This document shows positions 34,389 through 41,607 of a stretch of DNA of 64,000 bases, piece by piece. Source of the stretch: Demequina lutea. Lineage in GTDB: Bacteria > Actinomycetota > Actinomycetes > Actinomycetales > Demequinaceae. Position 1 is the first letter of the stretch, and every line of letters starts with the position of its first letter. The notes under the pieces were generated by a model that had not been told where the DNA came from, did not search any database, and saw only the letters and a program-made list of their open reading frames with translations. The DNA is taken from positions 1-64,000 of the forward strand of contig NZ_JACBZO010000001.1 of NCBI RefSeq assembly GCF_013409005.1, in the 5' to 3' direction. The position numbers and the translations under genes were made by a program.

Positions 34389-34532
34389 CCTCACCATGAG
34401 GTACTGCACAGCGAGCGGTTCGTTGACCTGGCACCGGCCGACGTGCGGGCCGCCCTGGTCGACGAGGGTGTGTACTTGTGCTCGCGGTCCACCTTCTATC
34501 GGCTGCTGCGGGGACTGTCCCTCTCACCTTGA
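34389..34532 (+). pseudogene. IS3-family transposase (OrfB) remnant
   Basis: This frame reads VLHSERFVDLAPADVRAALV and then DEGVYLCSRSTFYRLLR before meeting a stop. It matches the linker just before the DDE core in IS3-family OrfB transposases (typical form: SERFVDxAPAQVxAxLLDEGxYLCSxSTMYRxLR). No DDE catalytic domain follows and no upstream OrfA is recognisable, so only about 47 codons survive. It is the scar of an insertion sequence inside the region bounded by the 22-bp repeats. Confidence 0.82.
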
Positions 34533-34597
34533 TATGGAATAGTGAGGGAGCCAACCAAGAGAAGGCTCGCACACCACATGCAAGGAGAGTCTGCAAC

Positions 34598-34753
34598 GTG
34601 AACCAGACGACACCTGTCGCCCTCCGGCCGAGCCCAACCGATCTGGCGGAGACCTTTGACCGGGTGATGCGGCTCCGCCCCCGTCTTGACGTCCTCGCGC
34701 GGAATCCGCGCGGCTCGCAAGTGACGCAGATCGTTTCAACCGTGAACGGGTGA
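34598..34753 (+). CDS. Small 51-residue protein coupled to the class V aminotransferase
   Basis: I do not recognise this protein. It starts at GTG 34598 behind a strong AAGGAGAG (34582-34589) and its TGA overlaps the GTG start of the aminotransferase, so it is placed to be translated. The sequence begins MNQTTPVALRPSPTDLAETF and is basic and helical in the middle (RVMRLRPRLDVLARNPRG). It could be a true small protein, a leader peptide that couples translation, or the remnant of a longer gene. It lacks the Cys/Ser/Thr-rich core typical of many modified peptides. Confidence 0.5.
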   Translation: MNQTTPVALRPSPTDLAETFDRVMRLRPRLDVLARNPRGSQVTQIVSTVNG

Positions 34754-35904
34754 CTGGGATGTCTGGACTTGAGGGCGTGCGCGAACTGTTTCCAATCACG
34801 CAAGAGTTGGTTTACCTGGACAACGCACACCAGGCGCCGCTGTCGAGTCTGGTTCGCCGCGAGTTAGACCGGTTCTACGACGACGCCGAGTGGAGAGCCG
34901 GACCGAAGGAGAAATGGGCAATCCGTGTCGAGGAGGTCCGAGTCGCCCTCGCGGCATTTCTCGGAACGACGCCTGACACGATCGCCTTCACGAAGAACAC
35001 CTCGGAGGGCGTGAACATTGCGGCCACGACCCTGCCATGGCGGCCGGGCGACAACGTGGTGCTCATGGCTGGCGAGCACGCCAACCTCGCGTACGGGTGG
35101 ATGCATCAGCGCCGCAACGGTCTTGAGGTACGGGTAGTGCCCGCTGCGTCAGAAGGCGCTGATGGCGAGACCTTTCGCCCGGTAGTCGATGCTCAGACAC
35201 GGGCAGTTGCGGTGTCCCACGTTGCTTACGACACCGGCCAGCGAAACGACATCGCGTCAATCGGACGGCTCTGCGCTGACCGTGGGATTCCCCTCGTCGT
35301 GGACGCCATGCAGTCGGTCGGAGTGTTTCCGGTGGAGGCGGAGGGTGTTGACTGGCTGGCCGCTGGGTGTCACAAGGGCCTGCTAACCCCGCACGGGCTT
35401 GGGTTCGTGCACCGAGCGCCACGATTCGCCGAGTTGGTGCCCACCTATGTGGCCGCCGCGAGCATCGAGGGCTCCCCCCACGACCCTGAGGTGTCCTTCG
35501 ACACGGAGATCGCCCTGTCGCTGACGGCGCGCCGACTGGAAATCGGCAACCTCAACTACGCCGCGATTCACGCGCTCGGCGCTTCCTTGGACCTTATCGG
35601 TCAGGTCGGCCTCGCCACGATCACGGAACGGGTGCTCGCCCTCGGCGACTACCTCGACGGAGAACTTGCACCGCTCGGCGTGGAACCGATCGGCCCCACA
35701 CGCAGGGACCGACGATCGCACATTCGTGTACTCGATCTGCCCGGCACCGGTTGGCAGGACTACCTGGCTGACCGTGCCATCAGGGTCACCGAGGTCAGGG
35801 ATCGGGTCCGGGTGTCGTTCGGCCTGTTTACGGCCGAGGAAGACATCGACGCATTGGTGCGCGCGATCGGCGATCGGTTGCGGCACGGCGCTCTTGGAAA
35901 TTAG
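34750..35904 (+). CDS. Class V PLP-dependent aminotransferase (cysteine desulfurase/epimerase-like)
   Basis: 384-residue fold-type I enzyme. YLDNAHQAPLSSLVRREL at the N-terminus and FTKNTSEGVNIAATTL near residue 78 are typical of class V; the PLP Asp/Gln pair is in VVDAMQSVGVFP near 185, and the aldimine lysine in AAGCHKGLLTPHGLGF near 213. The cysteine loop of true cysteine desulfurases is not evident, so an isopenicillin-epimerase-like or lyase role is more likely. It starts at GTG 34750, overlapping the small upstream ORF; ATG 34759 is an alternative. An aspartase remnant follows, so this may be the last intact gene of a decayed operon. Confidence 0.82.
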   Translation: MTGMSGLEGVRELFPITQELVYLDNAHQAPLSSLVRRELDRFYDDAEWRAGPKEKWAIRVEEVRVALAAFLGTTPDTIAFTKNTSEGVNIAATTLPWRPGDNVVLMAGEHANLAYGWMHQRRNGLEVRVVPAASEGADGETFRPVVDAQTRAVAVSHVAYDTGQRNDIASIGRLCADRGIPLVVDAMQSVGVFPVEAEGVDWLAAGCHKGLLTPHGLGFVHRAPRFAELVPTYVAAASIEGSPHDPEVSFDTEIALSLTARRLEIGNLNYAAIHALGASLDLIGQVGLATITERVLALGDYLDGELAPLGVEPIGPTRRDRRSHIRVLDLPGTGWQDYLADRAIRVTEVRDRVRVSFGLFTAEEDIDALVRAIGDRLRHGALGN

Positions 35905-35939
35905 GACCAAGAATGGTGAGCGAGTAGAGCACCGTCACG

Positions 35940-36068
35940 ATGCGGACCGAGACTGACACGCTGGGGAGCATGGCTGTCCCGGCCGATGTGTACTGGGGAA
36001 TCCACACGGCCAGCGGCGGCCAAGTCCCATCAGACCGTGTTCACAACCTCACGGGGAACTGCAGCTAG
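35940..36068 (+). pseudogene. aspA: Aspartate ammonia-lyase (aspA) N-terminal remnant
   Basis: ATG 35940 opens a 42-codon frame that begins MRTETDTLGSMAVPADVYWG and continues IHTA. This is the N-terminus of actinobacterial aspartases (RTETDxLGxxEVPADAYWGIHTxRA). Homology stops at about 36011, after which the frame runs through unrelated sequence to TAG at 36066. Over 400 codons including the catalytic SS loop are missing. The break lies about 70 bp left of the right-hand direct repeat, so a deletion or recombination event probably removed the rest of the gene. Confidence 0.8.
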
Positions 36069-36079
36069 TCGCAAGCGCT

Positions 36080-36101
36080 GAGCACTCATCACTGGCAGCA
36101 C
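36080..36101 (+). repeat. Right 22-bp direct repeat flanking a decayed island
   Basis: Matches the repeat at 34144-34165 in 21 of 22 positions and in the same orientation. It marks the right boundary of the segment with the IS3 and aspA remnants. Confidence 0.75.
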
Positions 36102-36188
36102 GAAGTCCCCGTCCCCCCTTTTGCGGACTACCGCGTTCGTCGAGACACGGGTTGACTCGATAGCGACAGGTACAAAGGCGCGCAACAG

Positions 36189-36240
36189 ATGGCGCCGGTG
36201 AGACCGACCGGTGGAAGCCGGTCGGTGTCGCCGGCGCCAT
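36189..36240. other. Long perfect-like hairpin (23-bp arms, 6-nt loop)
   Basis: Arms 36189-36211 and 36218-36240 are complementary at 21 of 23 positions and begin and end ATGGCGCCGG/CCGGCGCCAT. It lies in a 466-bp stretch without an intact gene, 130 bp before a small membrane-protein gene. No T run follows on either strand. It may be a transcript barrier, a processing signal or a miniature mobile element. Confidence 0.65.
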
Positions 36241-36370
36241 GCGGGGGCAACGCAATGAGCATCGGGACGCGGCCTTCGTCTAGGCCATGAGTCGACCGTG
36301 CGTGAGCACGACCCAAGCCGCGGCCGAGAACACCGGACCGCACACCTGAGCCATGATCGGAAGAAGGACG

Positions 36371-36667
36371 ATGGCAGACAATGGCGCCGCGCCGCAGGAG
36401 TTCACTCAGCAGGGCCAGCCCGGCACCACCCAAGCGTCGGGCGGCCGACCGAGCGGTTTCGAGGTGGCGGACAAAGTGGCACACGGCGCTGGCCGTGTCG
36501 CCCACGGTATCGCCTGGTTCCTCATGAAGACGTGGGGCCTAATCCTCACGCTCGGCGGCATTGCGTTGCTCTTCGCCGACCCGGGGAAGTACTGGTGGGC
36601 GTGCGCGGGTATCGCCACGTACGGGGTCTACCTGTTACTCCCCGGCAGCAAGACCGTGGTCTGGTAG
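36371..36667 (+). CDS. Small two-TM membrane protein, first gene of a signalling operon
   Basis: 98 residues: a polar, Gln/Gly-rich N-terminal 40 residues, then an amphipathic stretch (VADKVAHGAGRVAHGIAWFL) and two hydrophobic segments near 55-73 and 78-93, ending GSKTVVW. No family is recognised. ATG 36371 has GAAGAAGG upstream; an in-frame ATG at 36353 is less well placed. It is followed after 10 nt by another tiny membrane protein and then by the methyltransferase/response regulator and kinase genes, all same strand and tightly packed. It may be a sensory or accessory subunit for the kinase. Confidence 0.62.
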   Translation: MADNGAAPQEFTQQGQPGTTQASGGRPSGFEVADKVAHGAGRVAHGIAWFLMKTWGLILTLGGIALLFADPGKYWWACAGIATYGVYLLLPGSKTVVW

Positions 36668-36677
36668 CGGGCCCGCC

Positions 36678-36800
36678 ATGCCCCCATTCCTGATCTGGGT
36701 GGCTTTCTTCGGAATCATGGCCGGATTCATCATCGGTCGCGAAAAGCTGCGCAGGCGGGCCGCCGAGAACCGGCGCCGTCGCCTCGGGGACGATGCTTAG
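36678..36800 (+). CDS. Tiny single-TM protein (40 residues)
   Basis: Begins MPPFLIWVAFFGIMAGFIIG, one membrane span, followed by a strongly basic cytoplasmic tail (REKLRRRAAENRRRR). It starts at ATG 36678, 10 nt after the previous stop, and its 3' end overlaps the next gene by 8 nt, which favours a real translated ORF. No clear Shine-Dalgarno sequence precedes it, so translation may depend on the upstream gene. Function is unknown. Confidence 0.5.
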   Translation: MPPFLIWVAFFGIMAGFIIGREKLRRRAAENRRRRLGDDA

Positions 36801-38241
36801 TCGCGGTTACCGCGTCTTCTGGACGCTGTATGGGCTCGTTTACGACGCGATTTGGGACTCGCCGCTGACCAAGGCCGTGGCCGACGACGCGTGTGCAGGC
36901 ATCGCTCCGGGCGCCCTCGTTGTCGATCTGGGCTGCGGTACGGGTCTGTCCTCCAGGGCGCTCGTCGACCGTGGTGTGACCGTGCTTGGAGTGGACGGGG
37001 TTAAGGGCCGCTTGCGACGAGCCACCCGCAAGCATCGCGTCTCGTCGTCTCGGCTGGCGGAGGTGTCAGCCACGGAACTTTCGCCGAAAATCGCCGACGT
37101 CGTCCTCGCAATCAACGTGCTACATGTCCACCCTGAGCCTGCCGCGGTCATCGCTGAGATGGTCCGTCTGGCAGCGCCGCGAGCCCTCGTTGTGGTCGCG
37201 TTCCCCGCAGTGGGCGCCGATGCCCGAACGGTCCGTCGCGCCGACCGGGCGGCCGGGCGGAGCTGGGTTGGCTCGGCAGCGGCGGCGGCGCTCCGGCATC
37301 TGGTCGCTGCTCCCGCTGGGGCGGCCGGAGTGCAGGTGCATACGGAAGCGATGGTGGGCCTCGTTCTCGATCAGGCTTGCCACGCCTTTAGAGCGACCCT
37401 TCTCCACGATCGCGTCCTCTTCGGCTGTCAACGCGTCGTCACGATTCAGGTGGCCACGGAGCCGGCGCCACCGATGCCGCCCGAATATTGCCCCACGGAC
37501 CCCGTGCGGTCCGATAGCCTGTCGCCAACAGTCGACGGGACGGCGGGTGGCGTGAATCACGAAGCACCGACACCCCAGGGGCGCGCGCCCCTCCTGGTTG
37601 CCGCCATCGACGACCACCCGGTGATGATCCGTGGACTCCAGGCATTCCTGAACGATTCGGACGACGAGATCGCGGTGGAATCCATTAGTAGCACCGTCGA
37701 CGAGTACCTCACCACGGACTATTCGCGCGTTGCTGTGGTGCTTCTCGACGTCCACCTGGGCGATGGCAGCCCGGTCGAACTCAACGTCGAACGCCTACGC
37801 GAGTCCGGCGCCGAGGTCCTGCTCTACACGAGCGAGCACCGGCCCGCAGTAGTCCAGCGGGCCTTCGCGAGCGGGGCGCTCGGTCTGGTGTTGAAGGAGG
37901 ACCCGGAGGATCGGCTGCTCGAAGGAATCCGGGCGGTGGCAGATCACGGCATATATGAATCGAGCAGGTTAGCCCACCAAATTCTCAGCGATCCGCGGGG
38001 CGCGGTGCGATTCACCCCCGCTGAGCTCCAGGTCCTCAGGCACCTGAGCACCGGTTTGCCATGGGCGACCATTGCCAGGCGAATGGATCGGTCGGTGAGC
38101 ACCGTCTACGAGCACAGAGACCGCGCGATCAAGAAGTGGCAAAAGGCGACGCAGACCCAATTGGCGGGGCCAAAGGATCTCCTCTATCAGGCGACCATCA
38201 CGGGTCACGTCGACCAAGAAGACCTTGACGAACAGCGGTAG
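36793..38241 (+). CDS. SAM-dependent methyltransferase fused to a NarL-type response regulator
   Basis: One uninterrupted 482-codon frame with two full modules. Residues 1-215 are a class I methyltransferase (SAM motif VVDLGCGTG at 43-51, motif IV-like ADVVLAINVLHVHP). A Pro/Ser-rich linker follows (about 216-265). Residues 266-480 are a response regulator: acidic pair Asp273/Asp274, phospho-acceptor Asp319 in VVLLDVHLGD, Lys in VLKEDPEDR, and a LuxR-type helix-turn-helix (FTPAELQVLRHLSTG, ATIARRMDRSVSTVYEH). GTG 37552 (residue 254) could be a separate start giving a normal 229-residue regulator, with TAGCCT as a possible -10 at 37515-37520. The histidine kinase gene overlaps the 3' end. A methyltransferase receiver fusion is very uncommon. 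Confidence 0.75.
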   Translation: MLSRGYRVFWTLYGLVYDAIWDSPLTKAVADDACAGIAPGALVVDLGCGTGLSSRALVDRGVTVLGVDGVKGRLRRATRKHRVSSSRLAEVSATELSPKIADVVLAINVLHVHPEPAAVIAEMVRLAAPRALVVVAFPAVGADARTVRRADRAAGRSWVGSAAAAALRHLVAAPAGAAGVQVHTEAMVGLVLDQACHAFRATLLHDRVLFGCQRVVTIQVATEPAPPMPPEYCPTDPVRSDSLSPTVDGTAGGVNHEAPTPQGRAPLLVAAIDDHPVMIRGLQAFLNDSDDEIAVESISSTVDEYLTTDYSRVAVVLLDVHLGDGSPVELNVERLRESGAEVLLYTSEHRPAVVQRAFASGALGLVLKEDPEDRLLEGIRAVADHGIYESSRLAHQILSDPRGAVRFTPAELQVLRHLSTGLPWATIARRMDRSVSTVYEHRDRAIKKWQKATQTQLAGPKDLLYQATITGHVDQEDLDEQR

Positions 38242-40522
38242 CCGCTCGAATGGTCCCATTGGAATAGCGTCGTTCGGCCAGCGTCGGGAGGCGATGGAAC
38301 GAGCGCTGCGGCTGCCAGTCGCGATTTTTGTCACGCTTCTCTCGCTCACCATTACGACGATGATCCTGGGGCAAGGCGTCACCAAGAATGCCCTCGTGTG
38401 GCTAGGGCTACCGCTCCTGTGGCTCGCGACGATGTCGCTGTGGAGAGGCGTCCAGCGCGGTGGCATCGGGAACGGTGAGGTCTTGTCGCTGGCCGTCGCG
38501 ACGGTCGGCCTTTACTACGCGCTCTTCTCCCAATCCACAATCGTCCTTCCGCCGGGCGCTCGCGACGCCCTCCTCTCCGCCGCCACGGTCCTGGCCATGA
38601 TCTTCGCGACTCCCTGGGTGCGAGTTGTTGTTCTGGCCGGAGGCATTGGCGCGATGTTGCCACCCGAGATACTCCAGAACGGCACGTTGGCCGCACTCGA
38701 GTTCATCGGACCCGTCGTGGCGACTGGATTTGCGGCGTACGGCGCCTCCCGCTTTCTGCGAGACGCCGCCGATCGGGCGGATATCGCCGCGGAGCGATTG
38801 AGCGAGGCGTCGACCCGTGCGGCGATCCTCGCGGAACGGCGCAGCTCACAGCGGGACATCAACGGGATTCTCCACGACGATGTGATTTCCGCACTGCGAC
38901 TGACCCGTCTCGAAACGCAAGACTTGGGAGGAATTCGTGAGGCGGCTTCCCGCGCACTGATCGCGCTCAAAAGCGCCTCAGCAGCGCCGGAGGCCACCGA
39001 CGACGCGCCGAGGCGGCTCGCGCCGGCGCTGCGCGCTGCCGCAGACCGGTGGGGCGCTCGATTCACCACCGAAGGGCCGCCGGTCGAGACCACACTCGCC
39101 GTTGCGGACGCGGTCGTAGCCGCCGCCGGTGAACTCATGCGGAACGCCGTGCGGCACGCGAGCGCGAGCCGCGTGACAGTCGAGTTGTGCGGCGGACCCA
39201 CCGGATTCGAGGTGGCGGTGTCCGACGACGGCATCGGCTTCGACGCGGGTGACGCCGAACGCCGAGGGCACGGGCTCATCCATTCAGTCGAGAAGCGCAT
39301 ACAAGCCGTTGGAGGTTCCGTCAGCATCTCGAGCCTCCTGGGAGCTGGGACAGTCGCGACTCTCCGGTGGCTACCGCCCCCGACCGATAGTGTCTCCCTG
39401 CGGCGAGGCGATTTTGCGATGGGCCTCGGCGACCTCAAGCGGCCCCTAGACCTGGCGGTATTGCCCTTTCTCGCTTGCACCACTCTCTACGTCATCCACA
39501 ACCAGATGCTTGGGCAACCGCTGTGGCTCCTCGCGTGGTGGATCCTTGGCGTCGCGTTGACGCTGGCCGCGCTCAAGGGGGTCAATACCGGGATCTCCGG
39601 GTGGCTCTCCTTCGCAAGCGCCGCGACGCTTCTTGGGGGCTCGCTGGCTTTCGGACTGACGGTGCCGCGCTCGTCGCTCAGTGACTTCTCGACCTGGCCG
39701 CTCGGGGCCTTCGCGGGAGTCCTCATCGTTCTCTACTTTGGGCGCATACGGTCATGGGAATCGATCGGGATTCTCGTCGGCCTGCAGGTGTTGGTGTGGA
39801 TACCGGCCTACCAGGGGCACTGGGACAACGTGAGCGGGGTGGCGGGTTTGCTCCACGCCATGCCCGCGAGTCTCTCGACCGTGGGGCCCCTTCTGATCGC
39901 GATCGTCTTCGCTCGCGAAGTACGGCGCCTGCACTCGATCACGTTGAGCGCGATCGGTGCAGCGGACGTCACCATGCAGGTCAATGCCAGGAGCCTCGCA
40001 CGCGAGGCGACGATCGCACGACGCCTTGCCCACGTTCGCGAAGAGGTCGTGCCGTTCCTCAGAATCCTCGCGGACGCCTCGCACATCGACGCCCGCTGGA
40101 CGGATGAGGCCTCCCGTCTTGAACAGCTCGTTCGCGACGAACTGCACCTTCCAGGCGTCCTCGATCGTCGGGCGCGCGAGGCGCTCAGGAACGCCAGGAT
40201 GGCGGGGTGCATGGTGAGTTTTCACGTGCCCGATGCCGATATTCAGGCCCCCCGCGCGGCACAGGCCCTCATTCTGGCGGCGCTCACATCGGGCCCACCG
40301 CCGCGAGAGTTCACGCTCGCCGTCTCTGTCGACGAACACACAGGAGCCGAACGCATCAGCGCAGTGACCGTGCCGGGTGACCCCCAGCGGGCACGTGAGC
40401 TCGCGACTCGTTTCGCCGACAACATGGTCAGCAGCGACTTCTCGCCGGAGGCGACGTGGGTCGAGCTCGAGGTGGGTTCAGAACCCGAGTTCCTCGCCGT
40501 GGCACCTTCTCACCAGATGTGA
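38225..40522 (+). CDS. NarL-type sensor histidine kinase with a second, degenerate membrane/kinase half
   Basis: 765 residues. First half: about five TM segments (33-175), a dimerisation helix with probable phospho-His217 in NGILHDDVISALR, and an intact ATPase (N-box GELMRNAVRHA, G-box DDGIGFD, then GHGLIHSVEKRIQAVGG). Second half (from about 405): another group of TM segments and a cytoplasmic part (REATIARRLAHVREEVVPFL, then a region ending AALTSGPPPREF) that resembles a kinase core without the N and G boxes. The start is uncertain: TTG 38225 overlaps the regulator gene; ATG 38294 has GGGAGG only 2 nt away. It is the cognate sensor of the preceding regulator by position. Confidence 0.8.
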   Translation: MTNSGSRSNGPIGIASFGQRREAMERALRLPVAIFVTLLSLTITTMILGQGVTKNALVWLGLPLLWLATMSLWRGVQRGGIGNGEVLSLAVATVGLYYALFSQSTIVLPPGARDALLSAATVLAMIFATPWVRVVVLAGGIGAMLPPEILQNGTLAALEFIGPVVATGFAAYGASRFLRDAADRADIAAERLSEASTRAAILAERRSSQRDINGILHDDVISALRLTRLETQDLGGIREAASRALIALKSASAAPEATDDAPRRLAPALRAAADRWGARFTTEGPPVETTLAVADAVVAAAGELMRNAVRHASASRVTVELCGGPTGFEVAVSDDGIGFDAGDAERRGHGLIHSVEKRIQAVGGSVSISSLLGAGTVATLRWLPPPTDSVSLRRGDFAMGLGDLKRPLDLAVLPFLACTTLYVIHNQMLGQPLWLLAWWILGVALTLAALKGVNTGISGWLSFASAATLLGGSLAFGLTVPRSSLSDFSTWPLGAFAGVLIVLYFGRIRSWESIGILVGLQVLVWIPAYQGHWDNVSGVAGLLHAMPASLSTVGPLLIAIVFAREVRRLHSITLSAIGAADVTMQVNARSLAREATIARRLAHVREEVVPFLRILADASHIDARWTDEASRLEQLVRDELHLPGVLDRRAREALRNARMAGCMVSFHVPDADIQAPRAAQALILAALTSGPPPREFTLAVSVDEHTGAERISAVTVPGDPQRARELATRFADNMVSSDFSPEATWVELEVGSEPEFLAVAPSHQM

Positions 40523-40643
40523 GGCTTTCGGTTAGCAGTGAATCGGATCGCGAGGCCATCGACGCGATCGCCCAGGAGCGCTATTGTGACCTCAAAGCCG
40601 CACGTGGTTGCGTGGGCAAGGGCACGGGCACGAGGAGGCGGCG

Positions 40644-40886
40644 ATGAGTCGCTGTGAGAGTTGTGGCATGCCGCTCAACGATGCCACGCAGGGCACCGAG
40701 GCCGATGGCGCGCCCAGCGCCGCCTACTGCCTGACGTGCTACGCCGACGGCTCTTTCACGTCGCCCGATGCCTCCATCGACGACGTACGCGAGGCCGCCA
40801 TCGCCGCGCTCGTCGCAGAGGGCGTGCCGCCCTTGACCGCCACTCGCCTCACGAGCTCGATTGCCTCCCTGCCGCGCTGGGCCTAG
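40644..40886 (+). CDS. Small zinc-ribbon protein
   Basis: 80 residues with CESCGMPL at the N-terminus and YCLTCYADGSF at about 29-39, four cysteines in C-x2-C...C-x2-C order as in the putative zinc-ribbon family (CxSCGMPL type). The C-terminal half is a short helical region rich in Ala. ATG 40644 has an excellent GAGGAGG 8 nt upstream. It lies 121 nt after the kinase gene, so it may form its own unit. Partner and function are unknown. Confidence 0.78.
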   Translation: MSRCESCGMPLNDATQGTEADGAPSAAYCLTCYADGSFTSPDASIDDVREAAIAALVAEGVPPLTATRLTSSIASLPRWA

Positions 40887-40928
40887 GGCCTCAATAGCCG
40901 CCAATATCGCATCGTGCGGGGGACCCGC

Positions 40929-41555
40929 CTAAGCTGGCGCGAAACGCGAGCCCGCCACGATCGCGTCGGCGAGGTGCAGGAGCGTTTGGGGGATGTCTGC
41001 GAGCGGGCTCGTGACCGTCACCAACACCAGGCGCTTGCTACCCGGGACCGTGCGCCAATAGTCGGCGCTGAAGGCCCGGATCGGGACATCCTCGAGGCCC
41101 TCGGCCACGACCGTCTCGGCGATGTGCCACCGACGCGCCGACGCGCCATCCGCACACGGTCGCACCTCCCAGCCGCCTCCATCCCCGATGGCCTTCATGG
41201 CGGCCATGAAGCCCGCGATCACGTCCTCGGGGCGGGTACCTATCACGGGGCTCATGCGGATGGCCTCCGGCGTGAAGACCGAAACGGCGATGGGGGCGGG
41301 GACCCCGGGCGAGACCTCGTGGCACAGGAAGGTCGACTCGAGAGCGGCGGCCGGATCCGCCCGCTCCACCAGGAGCCCCAGCGCCTTGCGCATGTCCGCC
41401 CTCGCCGTGGCGAGCTCATCGGCTCGACCCATGGAGAGCCGCACGAAGGCGCGGATGCGTTTGTCGGTCAGTTCGGGGCGCGACGGGTCGAGCTGCACCC
41501 ACGTTCCCGGCAGGCGCAAGACGAGCCGCGGATTCACGACGCGGGCGCCGGTCAC
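40929..41555 (-). CDS. Uncharacterised 208-residue protein downstream of the WXG/hydrolase genes
   Basis: I do not recognise the family. From GTG 41555 the protein starts TGARVVNPRLVLRLPGTWVQ, has no signal peptide or TM segment, and looks like an alpha/beta soluble protein with regions such as FLCHEVSPGVPAPIAVSVF and VPGSKRLVLVTVTSPLADI. The frame is open upstream to 41648, but that overlaps the preceding gene. It follows the hydrolase gene by 52 nt on the same strand. By position it could be an immunity protein or a chaperone for the hydrolase, which is inference only. Confidence 0.6.
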   Translation of the reverse strand: MTGARVVNPRLVLRLPGTWVQLDPSRPELTDKRIRAFVRLSMGRADELATARADMRKALGLLVERADPAAALESTFLCHEVSPGVPAPIAVSVFTPEAIRMSPVIGTRPEDVIAGFMAAMKAIGDGGGWEVRPCADGASARRWHIAETVVAEGLEDVPIRAFSADYWRTVPGSKRLVLVTVTSPLADIPQTLLHLADAIVAGSRFAPA

Positions 41556-41607
41556 GGCCTGTAGCCCTTGAGAATGGCCGCGCTTCCCGCCGGTCGCTTC
41601 ACTCCCC

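Noticed and set aside
34144-36101. Integrated prophage or integrative element
   Set aside because: There is no integrase, phage or conjugation gene and no tRNA at the boundary. Only an IS3 scar and metabolic genes are present.
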